Shown in pieces: positions 32,142 through 43,980 of a stretch of 64,000 nt of DNA. Source of the DNA: Mycoplasmopsis synoviae ATCC 25204 (lineage in GTDB: Bacteria; Bacillota_I; Bacilli_A; Mycoplasmatales; Metamycoplasmataceae); the NCBI RefSeq assembly GCF_000969765.1, contig NZ_CP011096.1:248001-312000 (forward strand). Direction: 5' to 3'. Positions within the stretch are counted from its first letter, which is position 1; the number at the start of each line of letters is the position of its first letter. A program made the position numbers and the translations under genes. Below the pieces are notes generated by a model that worked only from the letters and a program-made list of their open reading frames with translations, was not told the DNA's origin and did no database searches.

Positions 32142-32879
32142 TTAAATGTCGGTGTAGTTTAAATAAACATTAACTTTTGCTTTTACGTTAGCTTCATCAA
32201 CTGATGAATTACTTGGCGCTGCAGTAGGAGAAGCTCCTTGAATAGTAAGTAGGTTTTGGTTAGATTCCTGAGATGAATAAAGAACTCTAATAGTTAGAGA
32301 GATTTGTTTAGGATCTGTTGTAGGCTGTGTTAATTCATAACCAGGTTTTGCCTCTACTGTGAAGGTAACTTTCGGATTTTTTCAAGTATTTGAATTAACA
32401 GTTATTTCTTCATAGCTAACTTGAGGATTTGTTAGAGTTACATTTTTAAATTTATCAGCACCTAGTTTTTTGGTTAACTGTTCTGAAAGTTTTTCTCAAT
32501 TAGCAGGAGCCTTAAATCAGTTTTGTAGTTTTGTTTTATTTGCTTCTTTGATTTCTTCTTTATTATCTTCAGTAGTATTTGCTACGTAATCATCTACAAC
32601 TATTTTAGGCATAAACCCGTCTCAGTATAGTGTACGACCGTTAACTGGTTTGTAGTATGCTGTTTTTTCTGTTGGGTTATCACCGTTAAGTGCATCAGTA
32701 GCTGCTTTTAAAGTATCGTTTAATGATTTTAGATAAGATGCTGTTGATGCTAAATCAGCTGATGGAGCTGCTAGTTGAGTTTCTGGTGAAGCAGCTTCAG
32801 CATTTGCAACTCTAACTGTAGCTGAAGTTGATTCAGGTGCACCTGAATCACTTGATTCTTCAGTAGCTGCTTGAGCTGG
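32142..32879 (-). pseudogene. vlhA: vlhA silent cassette 27 (B-type, cut at hinge)
   Basis: 246 codons open: N2 (1-84, PAQAATEESSDSGAPESTS then AEAASPETQLAAPS), M of the NPQVSYEEITVNSNTW type, and L-N-Y-T-D-I-TAA. One of only two truncated units with a B-type front (the other is cassette 50). The N2 part with its upstream spacer and the 3' part of cassette 28 recurs at 48136-49066 before cassette 41, so B fronts and the 3' ends beyond the spacer move as one block. Confidence 0.81.
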
Positions 32880-33534
32880 TTAATTTTTAAGTTTTTTTAG
32901 CTAAATATTAAATTTGAAAAATTTCAAAAATATAAACCATTTTTGCACATAAATTATATTTTTTCTATCTATTTGAATATATTTTTAAAACCTTTGAACA
33001 ATAATCTTAAAAACTTAAACATTTTGGGGCATGTTTTTGGTTTTATTATTATTAACTTTGTTGTGAAGCTTCTGGAGTTTGATCTTGAGCGCTTTGTTCT
33101 TCAAGTACGCTTATAGGTCTTACAAATTTAGTTAAAGGAATTCTTACAAGTACGGTGTTTAATCAATTATTGCTTGCTATTGCAGTTACTGCAAAATACA
33201 CTGCTTCAGTATCATTTTTCATTTGTTGTAAAAACACGTTGTTATTGTATAGTAAATCTTCTAAATTTCCTGGTCTAAGTTCTCTATCTTTTTTTTGTCT
33301 ATCTTTTTGAACTTTAGTTAAAGCAACTCCGTTTGTTGCATTTGTTACAAATGCAGCTGGAAATTTAGGGTCAAATTTGTTAACGTAGTTAATTACAGAC
33401 TGCATTAAAGGATTTACTAGTCTTTTAGTAAATAGCAGTCCTCTAAATGCGGTGTTAAATGCACCTGTAACATTTGAAGTACCATTAATTAAAGTATTAG
33501 CTGCAGTACCTACTGCAGGAACTGCTTGATCTAA
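32604..33534. repeat. Duplicated segment D3, copy 1
   Basis: N2 of cassette 27, spacer 5 and the 3' half of cassette 28; matches 48136-49066 apart from a few bases (for example gcagctggaaattt against gcagctctaaattt near 33355). Confidence 0.74.
32880..33051. repeat. B-type spacer 5
   Basis: Same subtype as 9770; perfect inverted repeat at 32913-32928. It is part of the block duplicated at 48136-49066. No gene seen. Confidence 0.74.
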
Positions 33535-34974
33535 AACAATAGCAGGTCCTGTATAGTTTAGGTAAACATTAACATCTTTAATGGTTTTAGCATGGTCAGC
33601 TGTATTTGCACCACTTGGCGCTGCTGAAAATGAAACACCTTGATATCTAAGTGCGTTTTCTGTTGAGGATGCACTTGTGTATAAAACTCTAATTGATAAT
33701 GAGATTTGTTTAGCGTCACCTTCTGGTGCTATAAGGTTGTATCCATTCTTAGCAGTAACGGTGAATGTAACTTTAGGGATTTTAACATCACTACCTGTTG
33801 AGATGGTTTCATAGGTAACTTTTGGAGATGAAAGAATTACATTTTTAAATTTATCAGCACCTAGTTTTTTGGTTAACTGTTCTGAAAGTTTTTCTCAATT
33901 AGCAGGAGTATCAAATCATTGTTGTAGTAATGGTCTATTTTCATTTTCGTTAGTATCTTTACTACTTCCAGTAGTATCTGCTTCATAACCTGGCACTACA
34001 ATTCTTGGCATAAACCCGTCTCAGTATAGTGTACGATCAACGTCAGCTTTATAGTAAGCAGTTTTGGTTGTAGGGTTATCACCGTTAAGTGCATCAGTAG
34101 CTGCTTTTAAAGTATCGTTTAATGATTTTAAGTAAGAAACTGTTGATGCTAAATCAGCTGTTGGAGTTGATGCTTCAGGAGTTAGTGAAGGTGATGATTC
34201 TCCTGAGTTTGTACTTGTTTCTTCTGTTGCAACTCTAACTGTAGCTGAAGCGGCTGCAGCTGCAGTTGAATCACTTTGAGTTGCAGGAGCTGCTTGAGCT
34301 GGAGCCATTACGAAGTTTTGTAATACAAATTCTGATTTGTCTCTAGCTTTGGTTCAAGCTCTAGGGTTTGGTAAAGCGCCTCCTTCTGGAGTAGGAACTA
34401 CAATTGAATCTGTAGTTCATTTGAATGCAGGAAACACTGATGAAGCTTTTAGTAAAGCTGCATCGAAATCTGCTTTGTTATCTGCGTCATAGTATTTTTG
34501 TGGGTAGTCCACTTGCATTACAAGACCTTTAGAAACTAGATCTTGAAGTGATGTTAGAGAATCTTTTAATGATGTTAGGTTTTCTAACATTGTTGTAGCT
34601 TGAGCAGCTTGTTCTTTTGTTAATTCATTAACTTGTCTTTCTAGTTCAGCTTTTAAAGCTGTATTAACAAGAGGTTCTAATTCTGAAGCTGTTTTAACAG
34701 CGCTAGCTTTAGTTTTAACAAAAGTAAGCTCTGGCATAAGTGCGCTAACTGCTGCATCTAGAGCTGTTTTTGCAGATTCTAGATCACTTTGAGTAGTTGC
34801 TAAAGTTCCATCAGCATTTAGATTTTTAAGTTTTGAATCTTCTGTTAAAAAAGCAGCTGCTGCTGTGTATTTTTCTTCTAAAGTAGTTTTATGAGTAGTA
34901 TCTGTTACTTTTGAGTATTCAGCATCTTCTTTAACTGCTTTAGCAGCAGTAACCGATCCGCTTGTAAACCACAA
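33052..34974 (-). pseudogene. vlhA: vlhA silent cassette 28 (C-type, open frame)
   Basis: 641 codons open. N1 with THKTTLEEKYTAAAAFL and KASAVKTASELEPLVN; N2 from 222 with TEETSTNSGESSPSLTPEA; TLYW near 318; M with PGYEADTTGSSKDTNENEN and SSPKVTYETISTGSDVKIP; hinge near 473; C1 of the LLFTKRLVNPLMQSVINYV type with the basic stretch KDRQKKDRELRPG; short tail SAQDQTPEASQQS. Its 3' half is duplicated in cassette 41 apart from a few bases. Confidence 0.82.
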
Positions 34975-35019
34975 AAAAATTAACTTAAAAATAAAACTAA
35001 ATTTATTTTTTAAACTTAA

Positions 35020-35520
35020 TTAAATGTCGGTGTAGTTTAAATAAACATTAACTTTTGCTTTTACGTTAGCATCATTAACTGATGAATTACTTGGCGCTGC
35101 TGAAGGTGATGACCCTTGAGTTTGAAACACATTTACTTCAGGATTTGAATCTTTGCATAAAACTCTTATTGTAAGAGTTACAGTATTTGCTGAATCTTGT
35201 GCTAAAGCATATCCTTCCTTAGTTGCTAGATTGAAAGTAGCTTTTGGGGTTAAATAATGTGTACCAGAAAATTCAACTTCATCTCAAGTAATAGTAGGAG
35301 TTGATAAAACCATATTCTTGAATTTTTCTTCACCTAACTTTTTTGTCAGCTGCTCTGCTAGTTTTTTTCAATTAGCAGGATCGTTAAATCAGTTTTGTAG
35401 TTTTTCTTGATTTGTAGTTTTGTCAGCTTCTTTTTTAACTTCATCAGTATTTGTTACGTAACCATCTACAACTATTTTGTAATCATTTACAACTATTTTA
35501 GGCATAAACCCGTCTCAGTA
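35020..35520 (-). pseudogene. vlhA: vlhA silent cassette 29 (A-type, cut at hinge)
   Basis: 167 codons open; it opens with an internal near-repeat (KIVVNDYKIVVDGYV), also seen in cassette 35. M has NDPANWKKLAEQLTKKLG and STPTITWDEVEFSGTHY; a Cys occurs in R-V-L-C (TGC for the usual TAC), one of very few Cys in the array. It ends L-N-Y-T-D-I-TAA. It is the partner of C-type cassette 28. Confidence 0.81.
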
Positions 35521-35740
35521 TAGCGCTAACATTTTGGGGCATGTTTTTGGTTTTATTATTGGCTTGAATTTGGCATGGTTTGTGGTGATGATGCTTGAGG
35601 TGTTCCTGATCCTGCTGTTTCATCAGTTTGACCTGCTTGAGTTCCGTCTTGGTTACCTTGTTGCATTTCTTCGCCATCTTCTTGAGTTTCTTCTTGCTGT
35701 GGTGCTTCTAATACGCTTATAGGTCTTACAAATTTAGTTA
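35521..35740. repeat. Duplicated tail segment D6, copy 1
   Basis: 3' motif and tail of cassette 30; matches 62661-62880 with small differences (ggggcatg against ggggtatg in the motif). Confidence 0.72.
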
Positions 35741-36626
35741 ATGGAATTCTTACAAGTACGGTGTTAAGTCATCTATCGTTTGTAATTGCAGAAACTGCAA
35801 AATACACTGCTTCAGTATCACCTTTTATTTGTTGCAAGAATACGATGTCCTTATTGCTTAGTAAATCGTCTAAAGTTCCTGGTCTAAGTTCTTCTCTTTT
35901 TTGTTTTTTATTTTTTTCAACTTTAGTTATAGTAACTCCGTTTTTTGAATTTGTTACAAATTCAGCTTTAAATTTAGGGTCAAATTTATTAACATAGTTA
36001 ATTACAGACTTCAATAAAGGATTTGGATATCTATTGGTAAATAGCAGTCCACTAGTTGGATTTCCTCTAAATGCATTGTTAAATGCACCTGTAACATTTG
36101 ATGTTCCATTAATTGAAGTATTTTCTTGTCCGCCTACTGTTGGCAGATCTGCATCTAAGACAATATTTGGCCCAGTATAGTTAAGATATACATTAACAGT
36201 TCTTAAAACATTTGCATCGCTAACTGTTGTAGTGTCATTAGGCACTGCTAAAGATGAAGCTCCTTGCATTTGTAAAACGTTTGCATTAGGTGATTGAGTT
36301 GTATATAAAACTCTTATAACCATTGTAAGACTTTGTGAAAATTCACTTCCGCTTTGCAATTCATAACCTTCTTTTTGGGTTACATCAAAGGTAACTTTAG
36401 GTCTATATTGGTTGCTATTTACTATGTCTCAATCTACTTGTGGATTGGTTAGTTTAACGTTTTTAAATTTCTTACTTCCTAGTTTTTTAACAAGTTGATC
36501 TTCTAGATTGCTTCAATTTGCTTTAGTATTAAATCATTTTTGAAGTTTTGATTTATTATCTTCTACATTTGTTTGCGATGCAGTAAAACTTTCAAGAGTA
36601 ATTTTTGGCATAAACCCGTCTCAGTA
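35556..36626 (-). pseudogene. vlhA: vlhA silent cassette 30 (A-type, open frame)
   Basis: 357 codons open. M is the LQSGSEFSQSL type with SSLAVPNDTTTVSDANVLR before the hinge. C1 has RGNPTSGLLFTNRYPNPLL and the basic KNKKQKREELRPG. The tail is long and Gln-rich (EEMQQGNQDGTQAGQTDET), ending QTMPNSSQ, shared with cassette 52 and, in its last residues, with cassette 37. The upstream junction reads tatagggataac, a linker found once. Confidence 0.82.
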
Positions 36627-36667
36627 TAGGGATAACATTTTGGGGCATGTTTTTGGTTTTATTATTA

Positions 36668-38005
36668 TTAAGTTGTACTTGGTGGTGTTTGTTCTGTAGA
36701 TCCAGATGAATCTGAATTACTATATCCAGCTGGTTGTAATCTTGCTTCTTGAGTTTGACTTCCTCCAGTAGCTTCTTCTGCAGGAGGAGTTACTACTGGT
36801 GCTGTAAATACGCTTAAAGGTTTAACAAATTTTGTTAATGGAATTCTAATTAAGAAGGTATTTAATCAACCTTGGCTGGTTACACCGTTAACTGCAAAGT
36901 ATACTGCGCTTGAGTCTCCATTAACTTGTTGTAAGAATCCTTTGTTATTGTATAGGAAATCGTTTAAACTTCTTATTTTAAGTTGTGTGCCGCTTTGAAC
37001 GCTAGTTAAAGCAACTCCGTTTTTTTCTGTTACAAATTGAGCTCTAAATTTAGGGTCGAATTTGTTAACGTAGTTAATTATTGCTTGTAATAATGAAGTT
37101 TGAGTGAAACTCCCCCCTACTACGTTTACTAATAAGTTTTTGAATTTAGTGTTAAAGTCACCATCTACATTTGAAGTTCCGTTAATTGAAGTATTAGGTC
37201 TAGCTCCTACTGTAGGAAGGGCTTCATCTAAAACTATAGAAGGCCCGGTGTAGTTTAAGTAAACATTAACTTTTTCAATTGTGGTTGCATTATCACTAGG
37301 AGTTGCAGTATAATAAGCTCCTTGTGTTGAAAGCACATTTCTAGTTAGATTTGAATCTTTATATAAAACTCTTATTGTAAGAGTTACAGTAGCTGCTGAT
37401 TCTTCTGCTAGAGTATATCCATCTTTTGCTGCTAGATTGAAAGTAGCTTTTGGGGTTAAATAACCTTTATTAGAACCTCTATTAGAAAATCTAACTTCAT
37501 CTCAAGAAATTGTAGGATTTGATAAAGTCATATTCTTGAATTTTTCTTCACCTAATTTTCTTGTTAATTGGTCAGCTACTAAAGTAAATTTGTCTTGATT
37601 TGCTTTAAATCAAGCTTCTAGTTTTTTTTGATTTGCAGCTTCGTGTTCTGCTCTATTGTTTCCGTTACCATCTGCTACGTCGTAACCATCTGCTTGGTAA
37701 TCTTGCACTACTATTTTAGGCATAAACCCGTCTCAGTATAGTGTACGAGTAGTATCAGCTTTATAGTAAGCTGTTTTATTAGCTGTAGTATCACCATTTA
37801 ACTTATCGGTTTCATCTTTTAAGCTGTCACTTAATGATTTTAGATAAGATGCTGTTGATGCTAAATCAGCCATTGGAGCTGTTTGAGCTTCTGATGATTC
37901 TGAATCTTCTGCTGCTTCTTCTGTTCCTGTTGCAAGTCTAACTGTAGCTGAAGCGGCTGCAGTTGCAGCTGAATCACTTTGAGTTGCAGGAGCTGCTTGA
38001 GCTGG
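36668..38005 (-). pseudogene. vlhA: vlhA silent cassette 31 (B-type, open frame)
   Basis: 446 codons open. N2 1-90 (PAQAAPATQSDSAATAAAS, EEAAEDSESSEAQTAPMAD) is part of the triplicated segment; M is the SWDEVRFSNRGSNKGY type; hinge near 252; C1 of the GGSFTQTSLLQ type with LKIRSLNDFL; tail of the PPAEEATGGSQTQEARLQPA family. It resembles cassette 22 in M, C1 and tail, but has a B-type front. Confidence 0.82.
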
Positions 38006-38173
38006 TTAGTTTTTAAGTTTTTTTAGCTAAATATTAAATTTAAAAAATTTCAAAAATATAAACCATTTTTGCACATAAATTATATTTTTGCATCTATTTA
38101 TATATATTTTTAAATCCTTTGAACAATAATCTTAAAAACTTAAACATTTTAGGGCATGTTTTTGGTTTTATTA
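38006..38173. repeat. B-type spacer 6 (triplicated segment copy 2)
   Basis: Copy of the spacer at 22087 with the same imperfect inverted repeat. No gene seen. Confidence 0.75.
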
Positions 38174-40060
38174 TTATGAACCTTGATTACTTTGAGTTTG
38201 AGCAGTTCCTTGTTGTTGAGTATCGCTAGAAGGCCTTGTAGGAGTTGTAGGTCTGAATTCTGTTAAAGGTTTAACAAATTTAGTTAATGGAATTCTAATT
38301 AGGAAAGTATTTAATCATTTGTTGTTACCTACACCGTTAACTGCAAAGTATACAGCGTTTGTGTCTTGGTTAACTTGTTGTAAGTAAACTGGTTCAGCAT
38401 CATCAAGGTTTGCAACTCTTAACGCGTTATTATCTAATTTAGCTCAAGTAACTCCATTTTTTTGCTCACTTATTGGATTAGCTGGATATTTAACATCAAA
38501 TTTATTTACATAATTCATTACCGCTTGGAATAATGAAGTTTGAGCGTTATCTCTTACTAATAATTCTTTGGATTTAGTGTTAAAGTCACCATTTACATTT
38601 GAGGTTCCGTTAATTGAAGTATTTTCTTGTCCGCCTACTGTTGGTAGATCAGCGTTTAACATAATTGCTGGTCCGGTGTAGTTTAAATACACATTAACAT
38701 TTGCTTTTACGTTAGCATCATCAACTGATGAATTACTTGGCGCTGCTGAAGGTGAAGCTCCTTGATATGGAAGTAAAAGAGCGTTTGGATCACTTGAGCT
38801 ATATAAAACTCTTATTTTTAACTCTAAGGTAGTTGTTGTTCCTTCTCCACTTGCTAATTGGTAACCATCTTTAGCAGCTACTGTAAAGGTTACCTTAGGA
38901 AACTTAACGCTTCCACTAGTTAAAAGCCTTACGTCTTCAAAAATAATTTGTGGATTTGAAAGAACAACGTTTTTAAATCTTTCTGCTCCAAGCTTTTTAG
39001 TTAGTTGATCTGATAGTCCTGCTCAGTTTGATGCTTCTCTAAATCAATCTCTAATTTTTCTTTCGTTTTCTGAATTTTGTGCTCAACTTGAATCAAAATT
39101 ATCTAGCACAATTTTAGGCATAAACCCGTCTCAGTATAGTGTACGACCGTCAACTGGTTTGTAGTATGCTGTTTTTTCTGTTGGGTTATCACCGTTAAGT
39201 GCATCAGTAGCAGCTTTTAAAGTGTCATTTAATGATTTTAGATAAGAAGCAGTTGATGCTAAATCAGCTGCTGGTGTTGGTGCTGCTGGTTGAGTTTCTG
39301 CTTCTTCTGACATTGCAACTCTAACTGCAGCTGAAGCGGCTGCAGCTGGTACAGGTTCTGTTGGTGTTGGTGCAGCTGCTTGAGTTGGAGCCATTACAAA
39401 GTTTTGTAGTTTGAATTCTGATTTATCTCTAGCTTTGGTTCAAGCTCTAGGGTTTGGAAGCGCATCTCCTTCTGGAGCAGGAACTACAATTGAATCCTCT
39501 GTTCATTGGAATGCAGGAAACACTGATGAAGCTTTTAGTAAAGCTGCATCGAATGCTTCTTTATTGTCAGCATCGTAGTATTTTTGTGGATAATCCACTT
39601 GCATTTTTAGACCATCTGATACTAAAGTTTGAAGAGATTCTAGTGATTCTTTTAATGATGTTAGGTTTTCTAACATTGTTGTAGCTTGAGCAGCTTGTTC
39701 TTTTGTTAATTCATTAACTTGTCTTTGTAATTCATCTTTTAAAGCTGTATTAACAAGAGATTCAAGTTCTGTAACTTTAGCTGCAGCGCTGGTTTTTGTT
39801 TTTTGGAAGTCAAGATCTGGTTTAACTGCTGCAACTGCTGCATCTAGAGCTGTTTTTGCAGATTCTAATGTAGCTTTTGTTGTGTCTAAATTACTTGAAG
39901 CATCTAGATTTTTAAGTTTTGATCCATCTTCTAGTAATGCTGTTGCTGCTGTGTATTTTTCTTCTAAAGTAGTTTTATGAGTAGTATCTGTTACTTTTGA
40001 GTATTCAGCATCTTTTTTAGCTTCTTTAGCTTTAGTAACCGATCCGCTTATAAACTGCAA
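38174..40060 (-). pseudogene. vlhA: vlhA silent cassette 32 (C-type, open frame; copy 2 of 3)
   Basis: 629 codons open, the copy of cassette 20. Base differences seen by eye: plus strand cattaacatttgc instead of cattaacttttgc near 38694-38703, tcagtagcagctt instead of tcagtagctgctt near 39207, and gaatcc instead of gaaccc near 39492. The last two are shared with cassette 47, so copies 2 and 3 are closer to each other than to copy 1. The compact C1 with ISEQKNGVTWAK is retained. Confidence 0.83.
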
Positions 40061-40106
40061 AAAAAATTAAGTTAAAAATAAAACTAAATTTATTTTTTAA
40101 ACTTAA

Positions 40107-40565
40107 TTAAATGTCGGTGTAGTTTAAATAAACATTAACTTTTGCTTTTACGTTAGCATCATTAACTGTTGGATTTTCTGGCGCTGCTGAAGATGAAGCT
40201 CCTTGCATTTGTAAAACGTTTGCATTAGGTGATTGAGTTGTATATAAAACTCTTATAACCATTGTAAGACTTTGTGAAAATTCACTTCCGCTTTGCAATT
40301 CATAACCTTCTTTTTGGGCTACATCAAAGGTAACTTTAGGTCTATATTGGTTGCTATTTACTATGTTTCAATCTACTTGTGGATTGGTTAGTTTAACGTT
40401 TTTAAATTTCTCACTTCCTAGTTTTTTAACAAGTTGATCTTCTAGATTGCTTCAATTTGCTTTAGTATTAAATCATGTTTGAAGTTTTGATTTATTATCT
40501 TCTACATTTGCTTGCGATGCAGTAAAACTTTCAAGAGTAATTTTTGGCATAAACCCGTCTCAGTA
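40107..40565 (-). pseudogene. vlhA: vlhA silent cassette 33 (A-type, cut at hinge; copy 2 of 3)
   Basis: 153 codons, indistinguishable by eye from cassettes 21 and 48: M module with LQSGSEFSQSL and SAAPENPTVNDANVK, ending LNYTDI-TAA. It lies upstream of cassette 32 across a 46-base junction and is itself preceded by the long AT-rich remnant spacer, so pair and spacer were copied together. Confidence 0.82.
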
Positions 40566-40813
40566 TATTTTGTTAATAATTAAACCTAAATTTGGTTTAT
40601 ATTTTTGAATTAATTTTTAATTGAGATATTTAAATTTTGCTGCAAATCATGTAGTTAATATTAATGCGTTTCTTTTATTTCAAAAATCATATCCACCTAA
40701 TGTGTTTGCTTTATGTTCTTATTTTTTAAAACATTTTTTTATTTAAAAAATAAAATAGTTTTTAACTTAAATTAATTAAAACATTTTGGGGCATGTTTTT
40801 GGTTTTATTATTA
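40566..40813. repeat. Remnant spacer, copy 3
   Basis: Same as the copy at 24647, carried in triplication copy 2. No intact gene. Confidence 0.75.
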
Positions 40814-42239
40814 TTAAGTTGTACTTGGTGGTGTTTGTTCTGTAGATCCAGATGAATCTGAATTACTATATCCAGCTGGTTGTAATCTTGCTTCTTGAGT
40901 TTGACTTCCTCCAGTAGCTTCTTCTGCAGGAGGAGTTACTACTGGTGCTGTAAATACGCTTAAAGGTTTAACAAATTTAGTTAAAGGAATTCTAATTAAG
41001 AAAGTATTTAATCATCCATTGCTTGCTATTGCAGTTACTGCAAAATACACTGCTTTTGTATCATTTTTCATTTGTTGTAAGAATACGTTGTTCCTATTTT
41101 TTAGTAAATCGTCTAAAGTTCCAGGTCTTAGCTCTTTTATTTTTTCAACTTTAGTTACAGTAACTCCGTTTATATCTGTTACAAGTTGAGCTCTAAATTT
41201 AGGGTCAAATTTATTAACATAGTTAATTATTGCTTGGAATAATGAAGATTCAGCCTTATATCTTATTAATAATTTATTGAATTTATTATTAAAGTCATCT
41301 GTTACATTTGAAGTTCCATTTAGTGAAGTATTTTCTTGTTCGCCTACTCTTGGTAGATCTGCATCTAATTCAATATTTGACCCGGTGTAGTTTAAGTAAA
41401 CATTAACTTTTTCAATTGTGGTTGCATCATTTGCCTGTGATGCATTATTAGGAGTTGTTGAAGATGAAGCTCCCTGAGTTGCAAATACATTTGTATCTGA
41501 ATTAGCTTCTTTGTATAGATTTCTAATAGTTAATGTAACTGTTTCAGAAGAATCACTTGCTTTTTTATAGTCTTCTTTAGGAGTTAAGTTAAAAGTTACT
41601 TTTGGGGTTAAATAACCTTTATTAGAAACTTTATTAGAAAATTTAACTTCATCTCAAGAAATTTCAGGATTTGATAAAGTCATATTCTTGAATTTTTCTT
41701 CACCTAATTTTTTTGTTAGCTGCTCTGCTACAAGGCTTAATTTATCTTGGTTAACTTTAAATCACTGTTCTAGTAATGGTCTATTTGCAGCTTCGTGTTG
41801 TGCTCTATTGTTTTCGGCATTATTTGCTACGTCGTAACCATCTGCTACGTAATCATCTATAACTATTTTAGGCATAAACCCGTCTCAGTATATTAGTAAC
41901 ATTTTGGGGCATGTTTTTGGTTTTATTATTATGAACCTTGATTACTTTGAGTTTGAGCAGTTCCTTGTTGTTGAGTATCGCTAGAAGGGCTTGTAGGAGT
42001 TGTAGGTCTGAATTCTGTTAAAGGTTTAACAAATTTAGTTAAAGGAATTCTAATTAGGAAGGTATTTAATCATCTATTGCTTGCTACAGCTGTTACTGCA
42101 AAATATACTGCTTCAGTATCTCCTTGGATTTGCTGTAAGAATACGTTGTTCTTATTTAAATCGTCTAAAGTTCCAGGTCTAAGTTGTGTGTCACTTTGAA
42201 CTTTAGTTATAGTAACTCCGTCTCTTGAATTTGTTACAA
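40799..42239. repeat. Duplicated segment D2, copy 2
   Basis: Cassette 34 plus the 3' end of cassette 35. The match ends inside C1, at acaaatgcagctc against acaaattcagctc in copy 1. Confidence 0.75.
40814..41890 (-). pseudogene. vlhA: vlhA silent cassette 34 (A-type, open frame; copy of 5)
   Basis: 359 codons, apparently the same sequence as cassette 5 (offset 37454), including the rare FNKLLIRYKAESSLF loop and the hinge VNVYLNYTGS. The shared stretch extends past the 5' boundary into the tail and C1 of the next unit (4475-4785 against 41929-42239), then ends abruptly inside C1, where cassettes 6 and 35 differ. The end of the copy therefore falls within coding sequence. Confidence 0.82.
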
Positions 42240-42955
42240 ATGCAGCTCTATATTTTGGATCGAATTTATTAACGTAGTTAATTATTGCTTGGAATAATGA
42301 AGATTCAGCGTGATCCCCCCCTTACTACGTTTACTAATAATTTTTTGAATTTAGTGTTAAAGTCACCTATAACATTTGAAGTACCATTAATTGAAGTATT
42401 TTCTTTTCCACCTACTGTTGGTAGATCTGCATCTAAGACAATATTTGGCCCGGTGTAGTTTAAATACACATTAACATTTTTAATAGCTGAAGCAGGATTA
42501 TCTGCGTTTGCATCACTAGGAGTTGCAGTATGATAAGCTCCTTGTGTAGGAAGCTGGATTGTGCTTTCATCATCACGGTTATATAAAGCTCTAACCACAA
42601 GACTTATCTCTTTAGCTGAAGCGTCTTGTTCTTCAGCTAAAGCATATCCATTTTTTGCTGCTAGATTGAAAGTAACTTTTGGGGTTAAATAAAGTTTATT
42701 AGAAAATTTAACTTCATCTCAAGAAATTTCAGGATTTGATAAAGTCATATTCTTGAATTTTTCTTCACCTAATTTTTTTGTCAGCTGCTCTGCTAGTTTT
42801 TCTCAATTAGCAGGATCGTTAAATCAGTTTTGTAGTTTTTCTTGATTTGTAGTTTTGTCAGCTTCTTTTTTAACTTCATCAGTATTTGCTACGTAACCAT
42901 CTACAACTATTTTGTAATCATTTACAACTATTTTAGGCATAAACCCGTCTCAGTA
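41929..42955 (-). pseudogene. vlhA: vlhA silent cassette 35 (A-type, frameshift at G tract)
   Basis: M opens like cassette 29 (VVNDYKIVVDGYVANTDEV) and ends with VVRALYNRDDESTIQLPTQ. The frame fails in the C1 loop, where plus strand tgatcccccccttactacg (42312-42330) holds one base more than the open form in cassette 42 (gtgatccccccctactac), giving V-V-R-G-G-S-R-stop at 42305. Beyond it GHAESSLFQAIINYV would resume. The tail is SPSSDTQQQGTAQTQ. Its 5' edge abuts the odd flank of cassette 36. Confidence 0.79.
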
Positions 42956-43037
42956 TAAATTAAGCATTTTGCTGTTCGTTATTAGAATAGGTTTTATTCT
43001 TATAAATATGGTTGTGTTTTAGTTTGTTGAATACAAA

Positions 43038-43945
43038 CTATAAAATAGCTTTAACAAATTTATTTAATGGAATTCTAATTAGGAAAGTATTTAATCATTT
43101 ATCATCGATTGTTCCACCGATTGCTAGATACACCGCCTCTGTATCATCTTTCATTTGTTGTAAGAAGATATCTGCAGGTTGTTTTAGCTCTCTTTGACTA
43201 AGAGCTGATCTATTTGTTCACATTCATGAAACTCAAGCTCTATAACCATTATCTGTTCTAGTGCTTAAGTATTTTGGATCAAAAGTTTGAACGTATTTTG
43301 TAATAGCGTGCATAAGCTCTGCAGGATCATTAACGCCAGTTGTTTTGTTTAATAAAGCTTTTAATTTTCTTGAATATCTTCATTTCTAATTGGAGAAGTA
43401 CCATTTATTGTTGTATTATCAAGTAGTTCCTACTGCTGGTATATCAGCATTTAGAACAATCGCTGGTCCTGTATAGTTTAGGTAAACTTTAACATCTTTA
43501 ATGGTTTGAGCATGGTTAGCTATGCTTGCTCCGCCAGGAGATCCTGAATATGAAACACCTTGATATCTAAGTACGTTTTGTGTTGAGGATGCACTTGTGT
43601 ATAAAACTCTAATTGATAATGAGATTTGTTTAGTGTCACCTTCTGGTGCTATAAGGTTGTATCCATCCTTAGTAGTAACGGTGAATGTAACTTTAGGGAT
43701 TTTAACTTCACTACCTGTTGGATGGTTTCATAGGTAACTTTTGGAGATGAAAGAGTTACATTTTTAAATTTATCAGCACCTAGTTTTTTGGTTAACTGCT
43801 CTGAAAGTTTTTCTCAATTAGCAGGAGTATCAAATCATTGTTGTAGTAATGGTCTATTTTCATTTTCGTTAGTATCTTTACTACTTCCAGTAGTATCTGC
43901 TTCATAACCTGGCACTACAATTTTAGGCATAAACCCGTCTCAGTA
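43038..43945 (-). pseudogene. vlhA: vlhA divergent silent cassette 36 (A-type, decayed)
   Basis: The second divergent C1: NGTSPIRNEDI, AELMHAITKYVQTFDPKYL, RAWVSWMWTNRSALSQREL, DIFLQQMKDDTEAVYLAIG, IRIPLNKFVKAIL-TAG and no variable tail. At least three indels are visible: one base lost near 43720 in M (cctgttggatgg for cctgttgagatgg), one change just after V-G-T-T near 43425, and one near 43370 before K-L-K-A-L-L. M is of the KVTYETIST type. It pairs with cassette 16 as the only members of this subtype; both are more degraded than the rest of the array. Confidence 0.75.
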
Positions 43946-43980
43946 TAGCGCTAACATTTTGGGGCATGTTTTTGGTTTTA

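Larger units (their letters stand above)
37720..40973. repeat. Triplicated segment, copy 2
   Basis: Copy with N2 of cassette 31, spacer, cassettes 32 and 33, the remnant spacer and the tail of cassette 34. The match to copy 1 ends near 40973, where aaatttagttaaagg replaces aaattttgttaatgg. Confidence 0.8.
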
